A stretch of 6,883 nucleotides of DNA from NCBI GenBank assembly GCA_965367695.1, contig CBDUKB010000163.1, forward strand, positions 1-6,883, in the 5' to 3' direction. The stretch comes from Putridiphycobacter sp965367695. Lineage in GTDB: Bacteria > Bacteroidota > Bacteroidia > Flavobacteriales_D > Crocinitomicaceae. The stretch's first letter is position 1. Each line of letters begins with the position of its first letter. Shown piece by piece: positions 1 through 6,036 of the stretch. The position numbers and the translations under genes are program-made. The notes beneath the pieces were generated by a model. It had not been told where the DNA came from and ran no database searches. It saw only the letters and a list, made by a program, of their open reading frames with translations.

Positions 1-609
1 TAAATATTTTTTTTGAAGCTTTAGTTTCTGCCATTTCTAAATTAAAAATCGACTGATTGTCCCACCATAAACTTGGACTAATAATAATGTAATTTTCGAA
101 TAAGTCTGGTTTTTTAATTAGTATTTCGGTAGCTAATAAACCGCCTAATGATTGCCCAATAATGGTCCTTTCACCAGTTGTTGGATAGTTATTCCCAATT
201 AATGGTTGAAGTTCTGTTCCTATAAATTTGATGAAGTTTGCAGACCCACCGGTGCTTGGAAATGATTGTTTCAAATCAGCTAATTCTGTAGGAAAAGTAA
301 AGTCTTGCTTTCAGGAATGAAATTTAACCAAGGGTAAGCACAAAATTGCACTAAACCTGCGATATGAATAAAATCCTCATGTGCAGACCCATCTAATAAG
401 TAGATTACAGGATATTTTTTAATCGAATCCTTATGAAATGATTGAGGTAAAGCAACATGTACGGTCCTATCCTCATTTAATATTGTTGAATGAAAAATGA
501 GCGTTTCACCTATTGAAAATTTTGATTTTTTTATTTCAATATTAGTCTCTGCAAAAAGGGAACTGAAAAAAAGTTCCCAAGTAAGAAATACTAAATAGAA
601 AAGTCTCAT
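1..609 (-). pseudogene. Secreted alpha/beta-hydrolase esterase (PF00756-like), frameshifted and cut by the window edge
   Basis: The gene reads leftward from ATG 607-609. The first frame gives 109 residues: a signal peptide (about 1-20, likely cleaved after SLFA), then a VIYLLDGS strand typical of the putative-esterase family (PF00756/COG2819), ending at TAG 280-282. Homologous sequence continues in another frame from position 304 to the left edge. It contains DFTFPTEL, the nucleophile elbow GQSLGG with the probable catalytic serine, and ISPSLWWDNQ, a strong family hallmark. The switch falls just after IPES (codon 307-309), with two orphan bases before DFTF. From memory of the family, about a dozen residues of the type IVVGI-N-DRxR normally sit between these two blocks, so I infer an internal deletion of about 34 bases rather than a single-base error. 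The acid and histidine of the triad would lie outside the window. The substrate is unknown; relatives include siderophore esterases and lipases. Forty-three bases separate it from the transporter gene upstream, so it may share that transcript. Confidence 0.82.
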
Positions 610-652
610 ATTGAATGGTTAATCAACTAAATTAAAAATAATAATTGACTTT

Positions 653-979
653 TTAAACTGAAACAAACTTTAATCCAATAATGGATACGATTAATGTAAA
701 AATGAAGAATAAACGCCAAAAATCTACAGGTTCTTGAAAGAAGAAGATGCCCATTAAAACAGTACCTACTGCCCCAATCCCAGTCCAAACCGCATAGGCG
801 GTTCCCAACGGAAGGACTGAAGTTGCCTTAATTAATAAATACATGCTTAAAAATAAACAAATGACAAAACCTGTGTACCAAATATAAGTTGTTGAACCAT
901 TGCTTAGTTTTGCTTTGCCTAAACAAAATGTAAAGCCGACTTCAAATAAGCCACCAATAATTAATAACATCCAATGCAT
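653..979 (-). CDS. sugE: Small multidrug resistance family transporter, SugE/Gdx (guanidinium exporter) type
   Basis: This 108-residue inner-membrane protein has four hydrophobic helices (about 3-22, 33-50, 57-80, 87-105), the normal SMR length and topology; such proteins work as antiparallel dimers. Glu13 in GGLFEVGF is the essential proton/substrate-binding acid. The segment PLGTAYAVWTGIGAVGT (57-73) is the signature of the SugE/Gdx branch rather than EmrE. By family knowledge these proteins exchange guanidinium, and in some cases quaternary ammonium compounds, for protons. Ser45, Tyr62 and Trp65 align with Gdx binding-site residues, but the position usually held by Trp16 is Phe16. Only 5 bases separate its start from the stop of the DUF1801 gene, so it is probably translated from the murB transcript. 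I see no room for a guanidine riboswitch directly in front of it. The subfamily is confident; the actual substrate is inferred. Confidence 0.9.
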   Translation of the reverse strand: MHWMLLIIGGLFEVGFTFCLGKAKLSNGSTTYIWYTGFVICLFLSMYLLIKATSVLPLGTAYAVWTGIGAVGTVLMGIFFFQEPVDFWRLFFIFTLIVSIIGLKFVSV

Positions 980-984
980 CTTAC

Positions 985-1320
985 TTATTTTAAATTATTC
1001 AATTTGCTTTTTATCATTTTAGTAATTAAATCTGTAGGAAGTGCTGATGTCAATGGAAATTGTATTGCCCCTTTCGAAGTCTTGTAAGCCGTTAAACTCT
1101 GTTGATACTGTGCAATTGTTTCGGGACCTGGGTAAAAGCCTATGTGATGCTTAAAAGCAGCAAAATGCACTATGTTTTTACGTAAATAAATGGTAGGCAT
1201 TCCATATTTGATTATAGCTTCACCATTGGGCACTAGTGTTTGCATTAAGTGATATAATTCATTTAACTTCTCCGCTTTTTCGCCGCTAAACTCAGCAATA
1301 TACTTTTGAATGTCATCCAT
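985..1320 (-). CDS. DUF1801 / YdhG-like small protein
   Basis: This 111-residue soluble protein has no signal peptide. It matches the DUF1801 family (PF08818, YdhG-like): an N-terminal helix containing KLNELYHLM, then EAIIKYGMPTIY (34-45), a central strand pair VHFAAFKHHIGFYPG (51-65), and SKGAIQFPL (82-90) followed by a helix. All are typical family landmarks, and the length is usual. A Bacillus member has been described as a frataxin-like iron chaperone, but for most members, including this one, the biochemical role is not established and I do not assign one. The start follows the murB stop by one base, which suggests translational coupling to murB. It is followed 5 bases later by the SMR transporter gene. 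Functional linkage with either neighbour is unproven. Confidence 0.88.
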   Translation of the reverse strand: MDDIQKYIAEFSGEKAEKLNELYHLMQTLVPNGEAIIKYGMPTIYLRKNIVHFAAFKHHIGFYPGPETIAQYQQSLTAYKTSKGAIQFPLTSALPTDLITKMIKSKLNNLK

Positions 1321-1321
1321 A

Positions 1322-2335
1322 TTAATAGATATTGACTTCTCTTTCCAGATCTACATTAAATTTAGTTTTAATATCCATTAAAATTTCATCTGATAAATTG
1401 TAAATATCTTTACCTTCTGCACCACCATAATTAACCAATACCAAGGCTTGGTTTTTATGAACGCCGTAATTTTCAAAGGTTTTCCCTTTCCAACCAGCTT
1501 GTTCAATTAACCAACCTGCAGCTAATTTGACTTGATTATCTGGTAATTTATAATGAGCAATTTCTGGAAATTTATCTTGTAATTTTTCGAATTTAGCAAG
1601 TGAGATAACTGGATTTTTGAAAAAGCTACCAGAGTTACCTATTAAGGCAGGATCTGGCAATTTTGATTTTCTAATTTCAATGACCGCATCACTGATATGT
1701 TTAATCGTTGGGTTTTTAACATTTTTCTCCCATAATAGTTTTTCAATGGCACCATAACTGGTATTGGTTTCATGATTCTTAGTCAGCTTTAAAGTAACCG
1801 AAGTGATGATGTATTGTCCTTTCAATATATTTTTAAAAATACTTTCGCGGTATCCAAATTTGCAACGCTTTTTGGTAAACCGTACCATTTCACCTGTCTC
1901 AATATGAATGGCTTCTAATTCATGAAAAACATCTTTTATTTCAACCCCGTAGGCACCAATGTTTTGCATGGGCGCTGCACCCACACTTCCTGGAATCAAA
2001 GAAAGATTTTCGATACCACCAAAATCATTATCAATAGCAAATAATACAAAATTATGCCATGTTTCACCTGCCATGGCTTCTACCCAAACATTATCCTTGT
2101 CTTCTTTTACGTTGAAAATGCCTTCTAATTCATTTTTAAGCACTATGCCGTCAAAATCTTTGGTGAAAAGTAAATTACTACCTCCACCGAGTATTAGAAT
2201 CTCATGGGTCTTTAAAATTGGGTTTGCAATCAAGTCTTGTAATTCTTTGATACTTCTAAAACGGGCAAAATATTTGGCATTGCAATCTACACCAAAAGTA
2301 TTATAGGCTTGAATGTTTACATTTTCTTGAATCAT
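1322..2335 (-). CDS. murB: UDP-N-acetylenolpyruvoylglucosamine reductase (MurB)
   Basis: MurB is a cytoplasmic flavoenzyme that uses NADPH to reduce UDP-GlcNAc-enolpyruvate to UDP-MurNAc, the second committed step of peptidoglycan synthesis. The 337 residues match type I MurB (E. coli, about 342). The FAD-binding domain shows YNTFGVD (11-17), ILGGGSNLLF (48-57) and IENLSLIPGSVGAAPMQNIG (108-127). The substrate domain shows GYRESIFK (161-168), with the catalytic-site Arg163, and GNSGSFFKNP (233-242), with Ser237 as the presumed proton donor. LAAGWLIEQAGWKG (271-284) and LEREV near the C-terminus follow, with Glu333 corresponding to the E. coli catalytic Glu325. All key residues are present, so it should be active. 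The start gives TFGVD at the normal distance from the N-terminus. It is the first gene of a tight minus-strand run with the DUF1801 and SMR genes, and diverges from the outer-membrane gene at 2412. Confidence 0.98.
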   Translation of the reverse strand: MIQENVNIQAYNTFGVDCNAKYFARFRSIKELQDLIANPILKTHEILILGGGSNLLFTKDFDGIVLKNELEGIFNVKEDKDNVWVEAMAGETWHNFVLFAIDNDFGGIENLSLIPGSVGAAPMQNIGAYGVEIKDVFHELEAIHIETGEMVRFTKKRCKFGYRESIFKNILKGQYIITSVTLKLTKNHETNTSYGAIEKLLWEKNVKNPTIKHISDAVIEIRKSKLPDPALIGNSGSFFKNPVISLAKFEKLQDKFPEIAHYKLPDNQVKLAAGWLIEQAGWKGKTFENYGVHKNQALVLVNYGGAEGKDIYNLSDEILMDIKTKFNVDLEREVNIY

Positions 2336-2411
2336 AAGACAAAATTAATAGTTGTAAGCAATAAATAGCTTTTAAATAAGTTTATTTCTTGATTAAAAAT
2401 ATCAATTTATA
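2336..2411. other. Divergent intergenic region, murB / outer-membrane gene
   Basis: This 76-base, very AT-rich spacer separates two genes transcribed away from each other, so it should hold both promoters. Apart from the candidate murB -7 box, I find no perfect TAnnTTTG match for the plus-strand gene, no clear inverted repeat and no ribosome-binding site. Bacteroidota commonly lack strong Shine-Dalgarno sequences. Confidence 0.5.
2340..2347 (-). promoter_or_regulatory. Possible Bacteroidota -7 box for murB
   Basis: Read on the minus strand this is TAATTTTG, matching the Bacteroidota -7 consensus TAnnTTTG. It lies only 4 bases before the murB start codon, so transcription would begin at or within a base or two of the ATG and the message would be nearly leaderless. 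No clear TTTG -33 element is found at the usual 19-20 base spacing. In DNA this AT-rich the match could be chance. Confidence 0.3.
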
Positions 2412-3273
2412 ATGAAAAAGCTGTTATTAATTAGTTCCATATTTCTTATAAATACTGTGTTTAGCCAGGAAACAGAAAAGAATTTTACCTTGAATAGTTT
2501 CAGTCTGGATGTTGGAATGATTGCCTTGTCCCTTGATGGTCCAAATAATGATATCAATGACTTTATTGATGGAAAAAATATTGGATTAATCCAGGAAAGT
2601 CAAAATTATTTTAATGGGCGTAATTCTTCAGCGCCAATGTTAAAATTTAACATGGGATTTAAAATAGGGGCGAATAAAAACAAAAATCAAGAACTCGTTT
2701 TTAATTTCACTTATGCACCCAGCATAAATATAGCCTACTACGCTGCTTATAATTATCAGCATTATGCAATTGATACCATTTACCAATATCAAGTTTCCAG
2801 TCAGACTAAAGATACCCACTTACTCAGTAATCTACATTGATAGTGCAGTTTATAATCGACAGGACCTGGCGCATTATTCAAATATGTTTGCCGTAGGTGG
2901 GCAATGGATGTTTAAAAAGGATTATCAACGAGTTTCATATGGACTTGCACCTGGCTTTAATGTTGGTGCATTAATGGCTGCAAGGGTGTATAACAGGTAT
3001 AATACCTACGCGGTGGTGACTAATTCCTTGGAAAGTTATCCCAACGAAAAAGATTCATATACTACTTGGTTAAAAGGTTATAATGGTAGTTTTATTCAGC
3101 CAACTTTACAAGCGAGTGTTGAACTTAAGACAAAAAATCGGAATAATTTTCTTGACCCATTAAGTATTATTGCAAAAGTTAATTTGGGTGCGAATGTGGT
3201 TAAAATAAAAAATGCTCCTGTATTCACCCAAGGAATACTAGGTTCTTCCCTTGGTTTAAGGTTTGAATTATAA
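2412..3273 (+). pseudogene. Exported, probably outer-membrane beta-barrel protein of unknown function, single-base frameshift
   Basis: The gene begins with a clear signal peptide, MKKLLLISSIFLINTVFS (1-18), then QETEKN. The first frame carries 142 residues and stops at TGA 2838-2840. The remaining coding sequence continues in the +1 frame to TAA 3271-3273. Dropping one C from the CCC at 2815-2817 joins them smoothly (..SSQTKDT + TYSVIYIDSAVY..) into about 286 residues. The product is rich in alternating aromatic and small residues, with strand-like segments such as LVFNFTYAPSINIAYYAAYNY, WMFKKDYQRVSYGLAPGFNVGA and a C-terminal ILGSSLGLRFEL, all suggestive of an outer-membrane barrel of the kind common in Bacteroidota. 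I recognise no specific family, ligand or partner. The frame break may be a real mutation or a sequencing or assembly error. An ATG at 2764 in the second frame lies inside the overlap and is unlikely to be a true start. The stop codon overlaps that of paaD on the other strand. Confidence 0.75.
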
Positions 3274-3735
3274 ACACTTAAAATAATTGAAAGGCTCTAA
3301 GCAATCAAGGCATTTGTATAATGATTGACAAGGTGTAGCGCCAAACTGACTTGCCATGATGGTATTGTAAGATTTACAATGTGGACAAATTACTTTTTTA
3401 TTGTTATCGGTAGGAGGGGAGATACCATCTTTTAAGAGTTTGGCTTTAGTGGCATCCGAAAGCCAATCAGTGGTCCAAACTGGATGGATTCTTGAAATAA
3501 TATTAAAATCATTGACACCTTTTTCTTTTAGTTTTTCAGAAATTAGGTCAACAAATAATTGTTTGGCCGGACAGCCAGTGTAGGTAGGGGTGATGATTAC
3601 TTCAACTTCATGTTCCTTGAGGTTAATCTCTCGTATGACCCCTAATTCTACCAAATTTATAATGGGGATTTCAGGATCAGGAACTTCTTCCATCCATCCC
3701 CATATTTCTTTTTCGTTCAGGTTAGTAATTACCAT
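3268..3735 (-). CDS. paaD: Phenylacetyl-CoA epoxidase maturation protein PaaD (MIP18/DUF59 family)
   Basis: The 155 residues match PaaD (PaaJ in older naming). The N-terminal MIP18/DUF59 domain (about 1-105) contains VPDPEIPIINLVELGVIRE (18-36), TYTGCPA with the conserved Cys55, and IHPVWTTDWLSDATKAKL (83-100). The C-terminal zinc-ribbon-like tail has CPHC (117-120) and CLDC (142-145), plus Cys136 and Cys154. By family knowledge PaaD is needed in vivo for active epoxidase, probably in assembling the metal centre of the complex or its reductase, but it is not a subunit of the purified core enzyme. The start overlaps the end of paaC by 7 bases, which implies translational coupling. It is the last gene of the cluster here: its stop meets the stop of the convergent outer-membrane gene, leaving no space for paaE or a separate terminator. 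Confidence 0.96.
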   Translation of the reverse strand: MVITNLNEKEIWGWMEEVPDPEIPIINLVELGVIREINLKEHEVEVIITPTYTGCPAKQLFVDLISEKLKEKGVNDFNIISRIHPVWTTDWLSDATKAKLLKDGISPPTDNNKKVICPHCKSYNTIMASQFGATPCQSLYKCLDCLEPFNYFKCL

Positions 3736-4484
3736 TTTGCATCAGGATAAGCCCTTGGTAAATATTGCATATCGGCTAAAATCATTCCTAAAAATTCACT
3801 GTGAAATCCTTTTCTAAAATCTAAAATATTTCTTTTTACATCTGCAGGTCTTTCCAAATTTGAAGCAGCAAACATCTCGTTTATTGCTAAATTCCAATGA
3901 GCAGCTATAGCTTCAGTATCATTTAAATACGCCTTATCTAATTCGTCAAATAAAAATAGTTCTTCTGTATATTTCCATAAAACATCCACTGCATTTTGTG
4001 TACGTGTTTTACTTTCAGTAGTTCCATTTCCTAGACGCACGAGCCAATCGAAAGAATGAATTTTACTGTATTCAATTTCTTTTAATACTTTTTGCGACAA
4101 TGCAGCCAACTCTTGGTGTTCATTCGTTGATAATTGTTTAAAAATCCCCGTCATGTATACATCATGTAAGTATTGACGCAAGACCACCCAAGCAAAATCA
4201 TTGTTGGGTTGTTCTACCAATTTAATACAAAAATATTCTCTTTCATTTCTTCTGAAAACACAATCATCTGGGGTAAATGCATTATTTTCTAATTCACTTA
4301 CTATTTTAAGTAATTCTTCACCTCTTCCAAAACAATCTAACCCTAAATTCGACAGGGCTATGTCTTCCTCCAAAGTCGGTGCTTTACTGCACATTTCTGC
4401 CAGTCTTTGACCTAAAATAATTTCGGTATCGGCCAGTCTTACTAAGAATTTTGCAAAAGGATTTGTTAATTTTATTTGCATCAT
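3729..4484 (-). CDS. paaC: 1,2-phenylacetyl-CoA epoxidase subunit PaaC
   Basis: PaaC (formerly PaaI) is the structural partner of PaaA in the phenylacetyl-CoA epoxidase; it has a ferritin-like fold but no functional diiron site. The 251 residues fit the family (about 248 in E. coli). Typical segments are LADTEIILGQRLAEMC (17-32), LSNLGLDCFGRGEELL (44-59), the region NDFAWVVLRQYLHDVY (95-110), and the C-terminal hallmark GFHSEFLGMILADMQYLPRA (226-245) followed by YPDAKW. Two adjacent ATG codons are possible (4482-4484 and 4479-4481); the first leaves one base after the paaB stop and is used here. The end overlaps paaD by 7 bases. The protein is cytoplasmic and belongs to the paaABC core. Confidence 0.97.
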   Translation of the reverse strand: MMQIKLTNPFAKFLVRLADTEIILGQRLAEMCSKAPTLEEDIALSNLGLDCFGRGEELLKIVSELENNAFTPDDCVFRRNEREYFCIKLVEQPNNDFAWVVLRQYLHDVYMTGIFKQLSTNEHQELAALSQKVLKEIEYSKIHSFDWLVRLGNGTTESKTRTQNAVDVLWKYTEELFLFDELDKAYLNDTEAIAAHWNLAINEMFAASNLERPADVKRNILDFRKGFHSEFLGMILADMQYLPRAYPDAKW

Positions 4485-4485
4485 A

Positions 4486-4770
4486 TTAAATGTGTTTTAC
4501 TTCGTCAGGGATGGTGTAAAAAGTTGGATGTCTGTACACTTTGTCTTCTGATGGGTCGAAAAATGCATCTGCTTGTTCAAGTGGTGAGGAAACAATTGCC
4601 TCTGCTGGTACTACCCAAATTTCTCTTCCTTCACCACGTCTTGTATACAAGTCGCGGGCATTTTGAATGGCCATTTTTTTATCGTAACCATGAACATTTC
4701 CAACATGTTTAAAAGCCAAACCCGCTTTTTTTTGGATGAATACTTCCCAAACTTTATCTCCTTTTTCCAT
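4486..4770 (-). CDS. paaB: 1,2-phenylacetyl-CoA epoxidase subunit PaaB
   Basis: This small subunit of 94 residues matches PaaB (formerly PaaH, about 95 in E. coli). Recognisable segments are WEVFIQKKAGLAFKHVGNVH (8-27), AIQNARDLYTRRGEG (34-48), EIWVVPAEAIVSSP (50-63) and FFDPSEDKVYRHPTFYTIP (70-88). PaaB has no catalytic residues of its own; in characterised systems it bridges the PaaA-PaaC units of the multicomponent monooxygenase. A 41-base gap separates it from paaA upstream, the largest gap in the cluster, and a single base separates it from paaC downstream, so PaaB and PaaC translation is probably coupled. No strong Shine-Dalgarno sequence precedes the start. Confidence 0.97.
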   Translation of the reverse strand: MEKGDKVWEVFIQKKAGLAFKHVGNVHGYDKKMAIQNARDLYTRRGEGREIWVVPAEAIVSSPLEQADAFFDPSEDKVYRHPTFYTIPDEVKHI

Positions 4771-4811
4771 TCTATTTCTTTATATTTTTTCTTATTGCGA
4801 TCAAAATTCGC

Positions 4812-5747
4812 TTATTGAGCCATAGCCGAAACATCTGTTTTTTGTGCATAGGCATATGCGGCTTCTCTTACCCATGCATTGTCATCTTGTGCTTTTTTAT
4901 GATGAGCAAGTCTTTCTGCATTACAAGGTCCATTTCCTTCTACTACATTCCAAAACTCATCCCAGTTAAACGGACTGTGATCATAATGACCTGTTTCTTC
5001 ATTCCATTTACAATTTGGATCTGGAACAGTCAACCCTAAAAATTCAACTTGAGGAACTGTTCTATCAATAAATTTTTGTCTTAAATAATCATTGGATTCT
5101 CGCTTGATTTTCCATTTCATAGATTGACTTGAATGGGCTGAATCGGCATCATGCGGTCCAAACATCATCAATGCTGGTTCCCAAAATCTATTCAAGGCAT
5201 CTTGTGCCATTTCTTTTTGTTCGGGTGTTCCATTTGCCATTTGAATCATGATTTCATAACCTTGACGTTGGTGAAAACTTTCCTCTTTACATATTCTAAC
5301 CATACTTCTAGCATAAGGTCCGTAAGAAGTTCTCTGCAAACTCACTTGGTTGACAATGGCAGCGCCATCAACTAACCAACCTACAGCACCCATGTCGGCC
5401 CAAGTAAGGGTAGGGTAGTTGAAAATGCTTGAATATTTCGCTTTTCCATCATGCAATTGTTGTACTACTTCTTGTCTTGATGTGCCTAAAGTTTCAGCCA
5501 CACTGTACAAATACAATCCATGTCCAGCTTCATCTTGAATTTTCGCTAGTAAAACTTGCTTTGCTCTTAATGAAGGTGCCCTTAATAACCAGTTTCCTTC
5601 AGGTTGCATTCCAATAATTTCGGAGTGAGCATGTTGTGAAACTTGACGGATCAAATTCTTTCTATATTTTTCAGGCATCCAATCTCTTGGTTCAATTTTT
5701 AAATCTTGTTCGATTAAATCATTAAATGCCGCTTCGTGTTTATCCAT
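4812..5747 (-). CDS. paaA: 1,2-phenylacetyl-CoA epoxidase catalytic subunit PaaA
   Basis: PaaA (formerly PaaG) is the diiron oxygenase subunit that converts phenylacetyl-CoA to its ring 1,2-epoxide, the dearomatising step of aerobic phenylacetate breakdown. The 311 residues fit the family (about 309 in E. coli). The metal ligands expected by alignment with the E. coli enzyme are all present: Glu43 in HSEIIG, Glu73 and His76 in DEAGHG, Asp127 in WLVDGAA, and Glu156 and His159 in EESFHQRQGYE. Other family segments are FWEPALMMFGPHD (188-200), FLGLTVPDP (236-244) and WDEFWNVVEGNGPCNAERL (262-280). It is the first gene of paaABCD. The ATG used gives the normal N-terminus, and a -7 box lies about 25 bases upstream. 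Function requires electrons from a PaaE-type reductase, which is not encoded in the window. Confidence 0.98.
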   Translation of the reverse strand: MDKHEAAFNDLIEQDLKIEPRDWMPEKYRKNLIRQVSQHAHSEIIGMQPEGNWLLRAPSLRAKQVLLAKIQDEAGHGLYLYSVAETLGTSRQEVVQQLHDGKAKYSSIFNYPTLTWADMGAVGWLVDGAAIVNQVSLQRTSYGPYARSMVRICKEESFHQRQGYEIMIQMANGTPEQKEMAQDALNRFWEPALMMFGPHDADSAHSSQSMKWKIKRESNDYLRQKFIDRTVPQVEFLGLTVPDPNCKWNEETGHYDHSPFNWDEFWNVVEGNGPCNAERLAHHKKAQDDNAWVREAAYAYAQKTDVSAMAQ

Positions 5748-5771
5748 AACTTAAATATTAATGGTAGTTTA

Positions 5772-5779
5772 CAAAGATA
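5772..5779 (-). promoter_or_regulatory. Candidate Bacteroidota -7 promoter box for paaABCD
   Basis: Read on the minus strand this is TATCTTTG, a full match to the Bacteroidota -7 consensus TAnnTTTG. It lies 24 bases upstream of the paaA start, which would give a short leader of roughly 18-20 bases. No good TTTG -33 element is found at the expected 19-20 base spacing, so the promoter may be weak or activator-dependent. That reading is inference. Confidence 0.45.
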
Positions 5780-5792
5780 AAATATTTCTATC
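5776..5792. repeat. Imperfect inverted repeat beside the paaA -7 box
   Basis: The half-sites GATAAAA and TTTCTATC-side pair in 6 of 7 positions around a 3-base centre (GATAxAA-n3-TTxTATC). The repeat overlaps four bases of the -7 box and lies in the promoter spacer, where a repressor site would be expected. It is short and AT-rich, so chance occurrence is quite possible. Confidence 0.25.
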
Positions 5793-5998
5793 ATATTTTC
5801 TTTGTCTGTGTGCAATTATCCTTCGTTCTATTCAATTTTGATCTAGTTTTTAGCTTTTTCTGAAGGTGGCTTTCAAAATAAAGGATTGAAACAGGTTATA
5901 GCTATCGTTGAATAAGAAGCTTTGGCCCATGAATTAAAGTTTGAATCACAAATGGCTATGAAATTTTTTATGGGTTTTTATTTTTAAATAAAACAAAG

Positions 5999-6006
5999 TA
6001 TATTTG
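5999..6006 (+). promoter_or_regulatory. Candidate Bacteroidota -7 promoter box for trhO
   Basis: The sequence TATATTTG, followed by C, is a full match to TAnnTTTG. It lies 30 bases before the trhO ATG, which would give a leader of roughly 25 bases. The region 19-20 bases upstream is T-rich but has no exact TTTG. The position and the match make this the best promoter candidate in the window. Confidence 0.5.
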
Positions 6007-6036
6007 CAGCACTTTAATCTTAAATATTAATATAGC

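Larger units (their letters stand above)
5748..6036. other. Divergent paaA / trhO intergenic region
   Basis: This 289-base AT-rich spacer separates paaA (minus) and trhO (plus). It holds a candidate -7 box near each gene and an imperfect inverted repeat next to the paaA box. The middle part (about 5820-5980) shows no open frame with family resemblance, no convincing hairpin followed by a T-run and no RNA gene that I recognise. No regulator gene is present in the window. Confidence 0.6.

Noticed and set aside
1959..2306. Plus-strand 115-codon open frame opposite murB
   Set aside because: It is antisense to well-conserved MurB motifs and its translation is low in recognisable structure; it is a shadow of the real gene.
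2764..2840. Programmed +1 ribosomal frameshifting in the barrel gene
   Set aside because: I see no recognisable slippery site, rare-codon stall, stop codon at the shift point or downstream structure. The first-frame stop is 21 bases past the likely shift, so mutation or sequence error is simpler.
2764..3273. A separate 169-residue gene starting at ATG 2764
   Set aside because: The start lies inside the upstream coding frame, its first 18 or so residues look like an out-of-frame reading, and there is no signal peptide. A frameshifted single gene explains both pieces better.
4476..4712. Plus-strand 78-codon open frame opposite paaB
   Set aside because: It is antisense to paaB, whose family motifs are clear, and has no independent support.
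5820..5980. Possible small RNA or attenuator in the paaA/trhO spacer
   Set aside because: I checked for stem-loops with a following T-run. Only short imperfect pairings such as TGAAG/CTTTCA were found, too weak to call.
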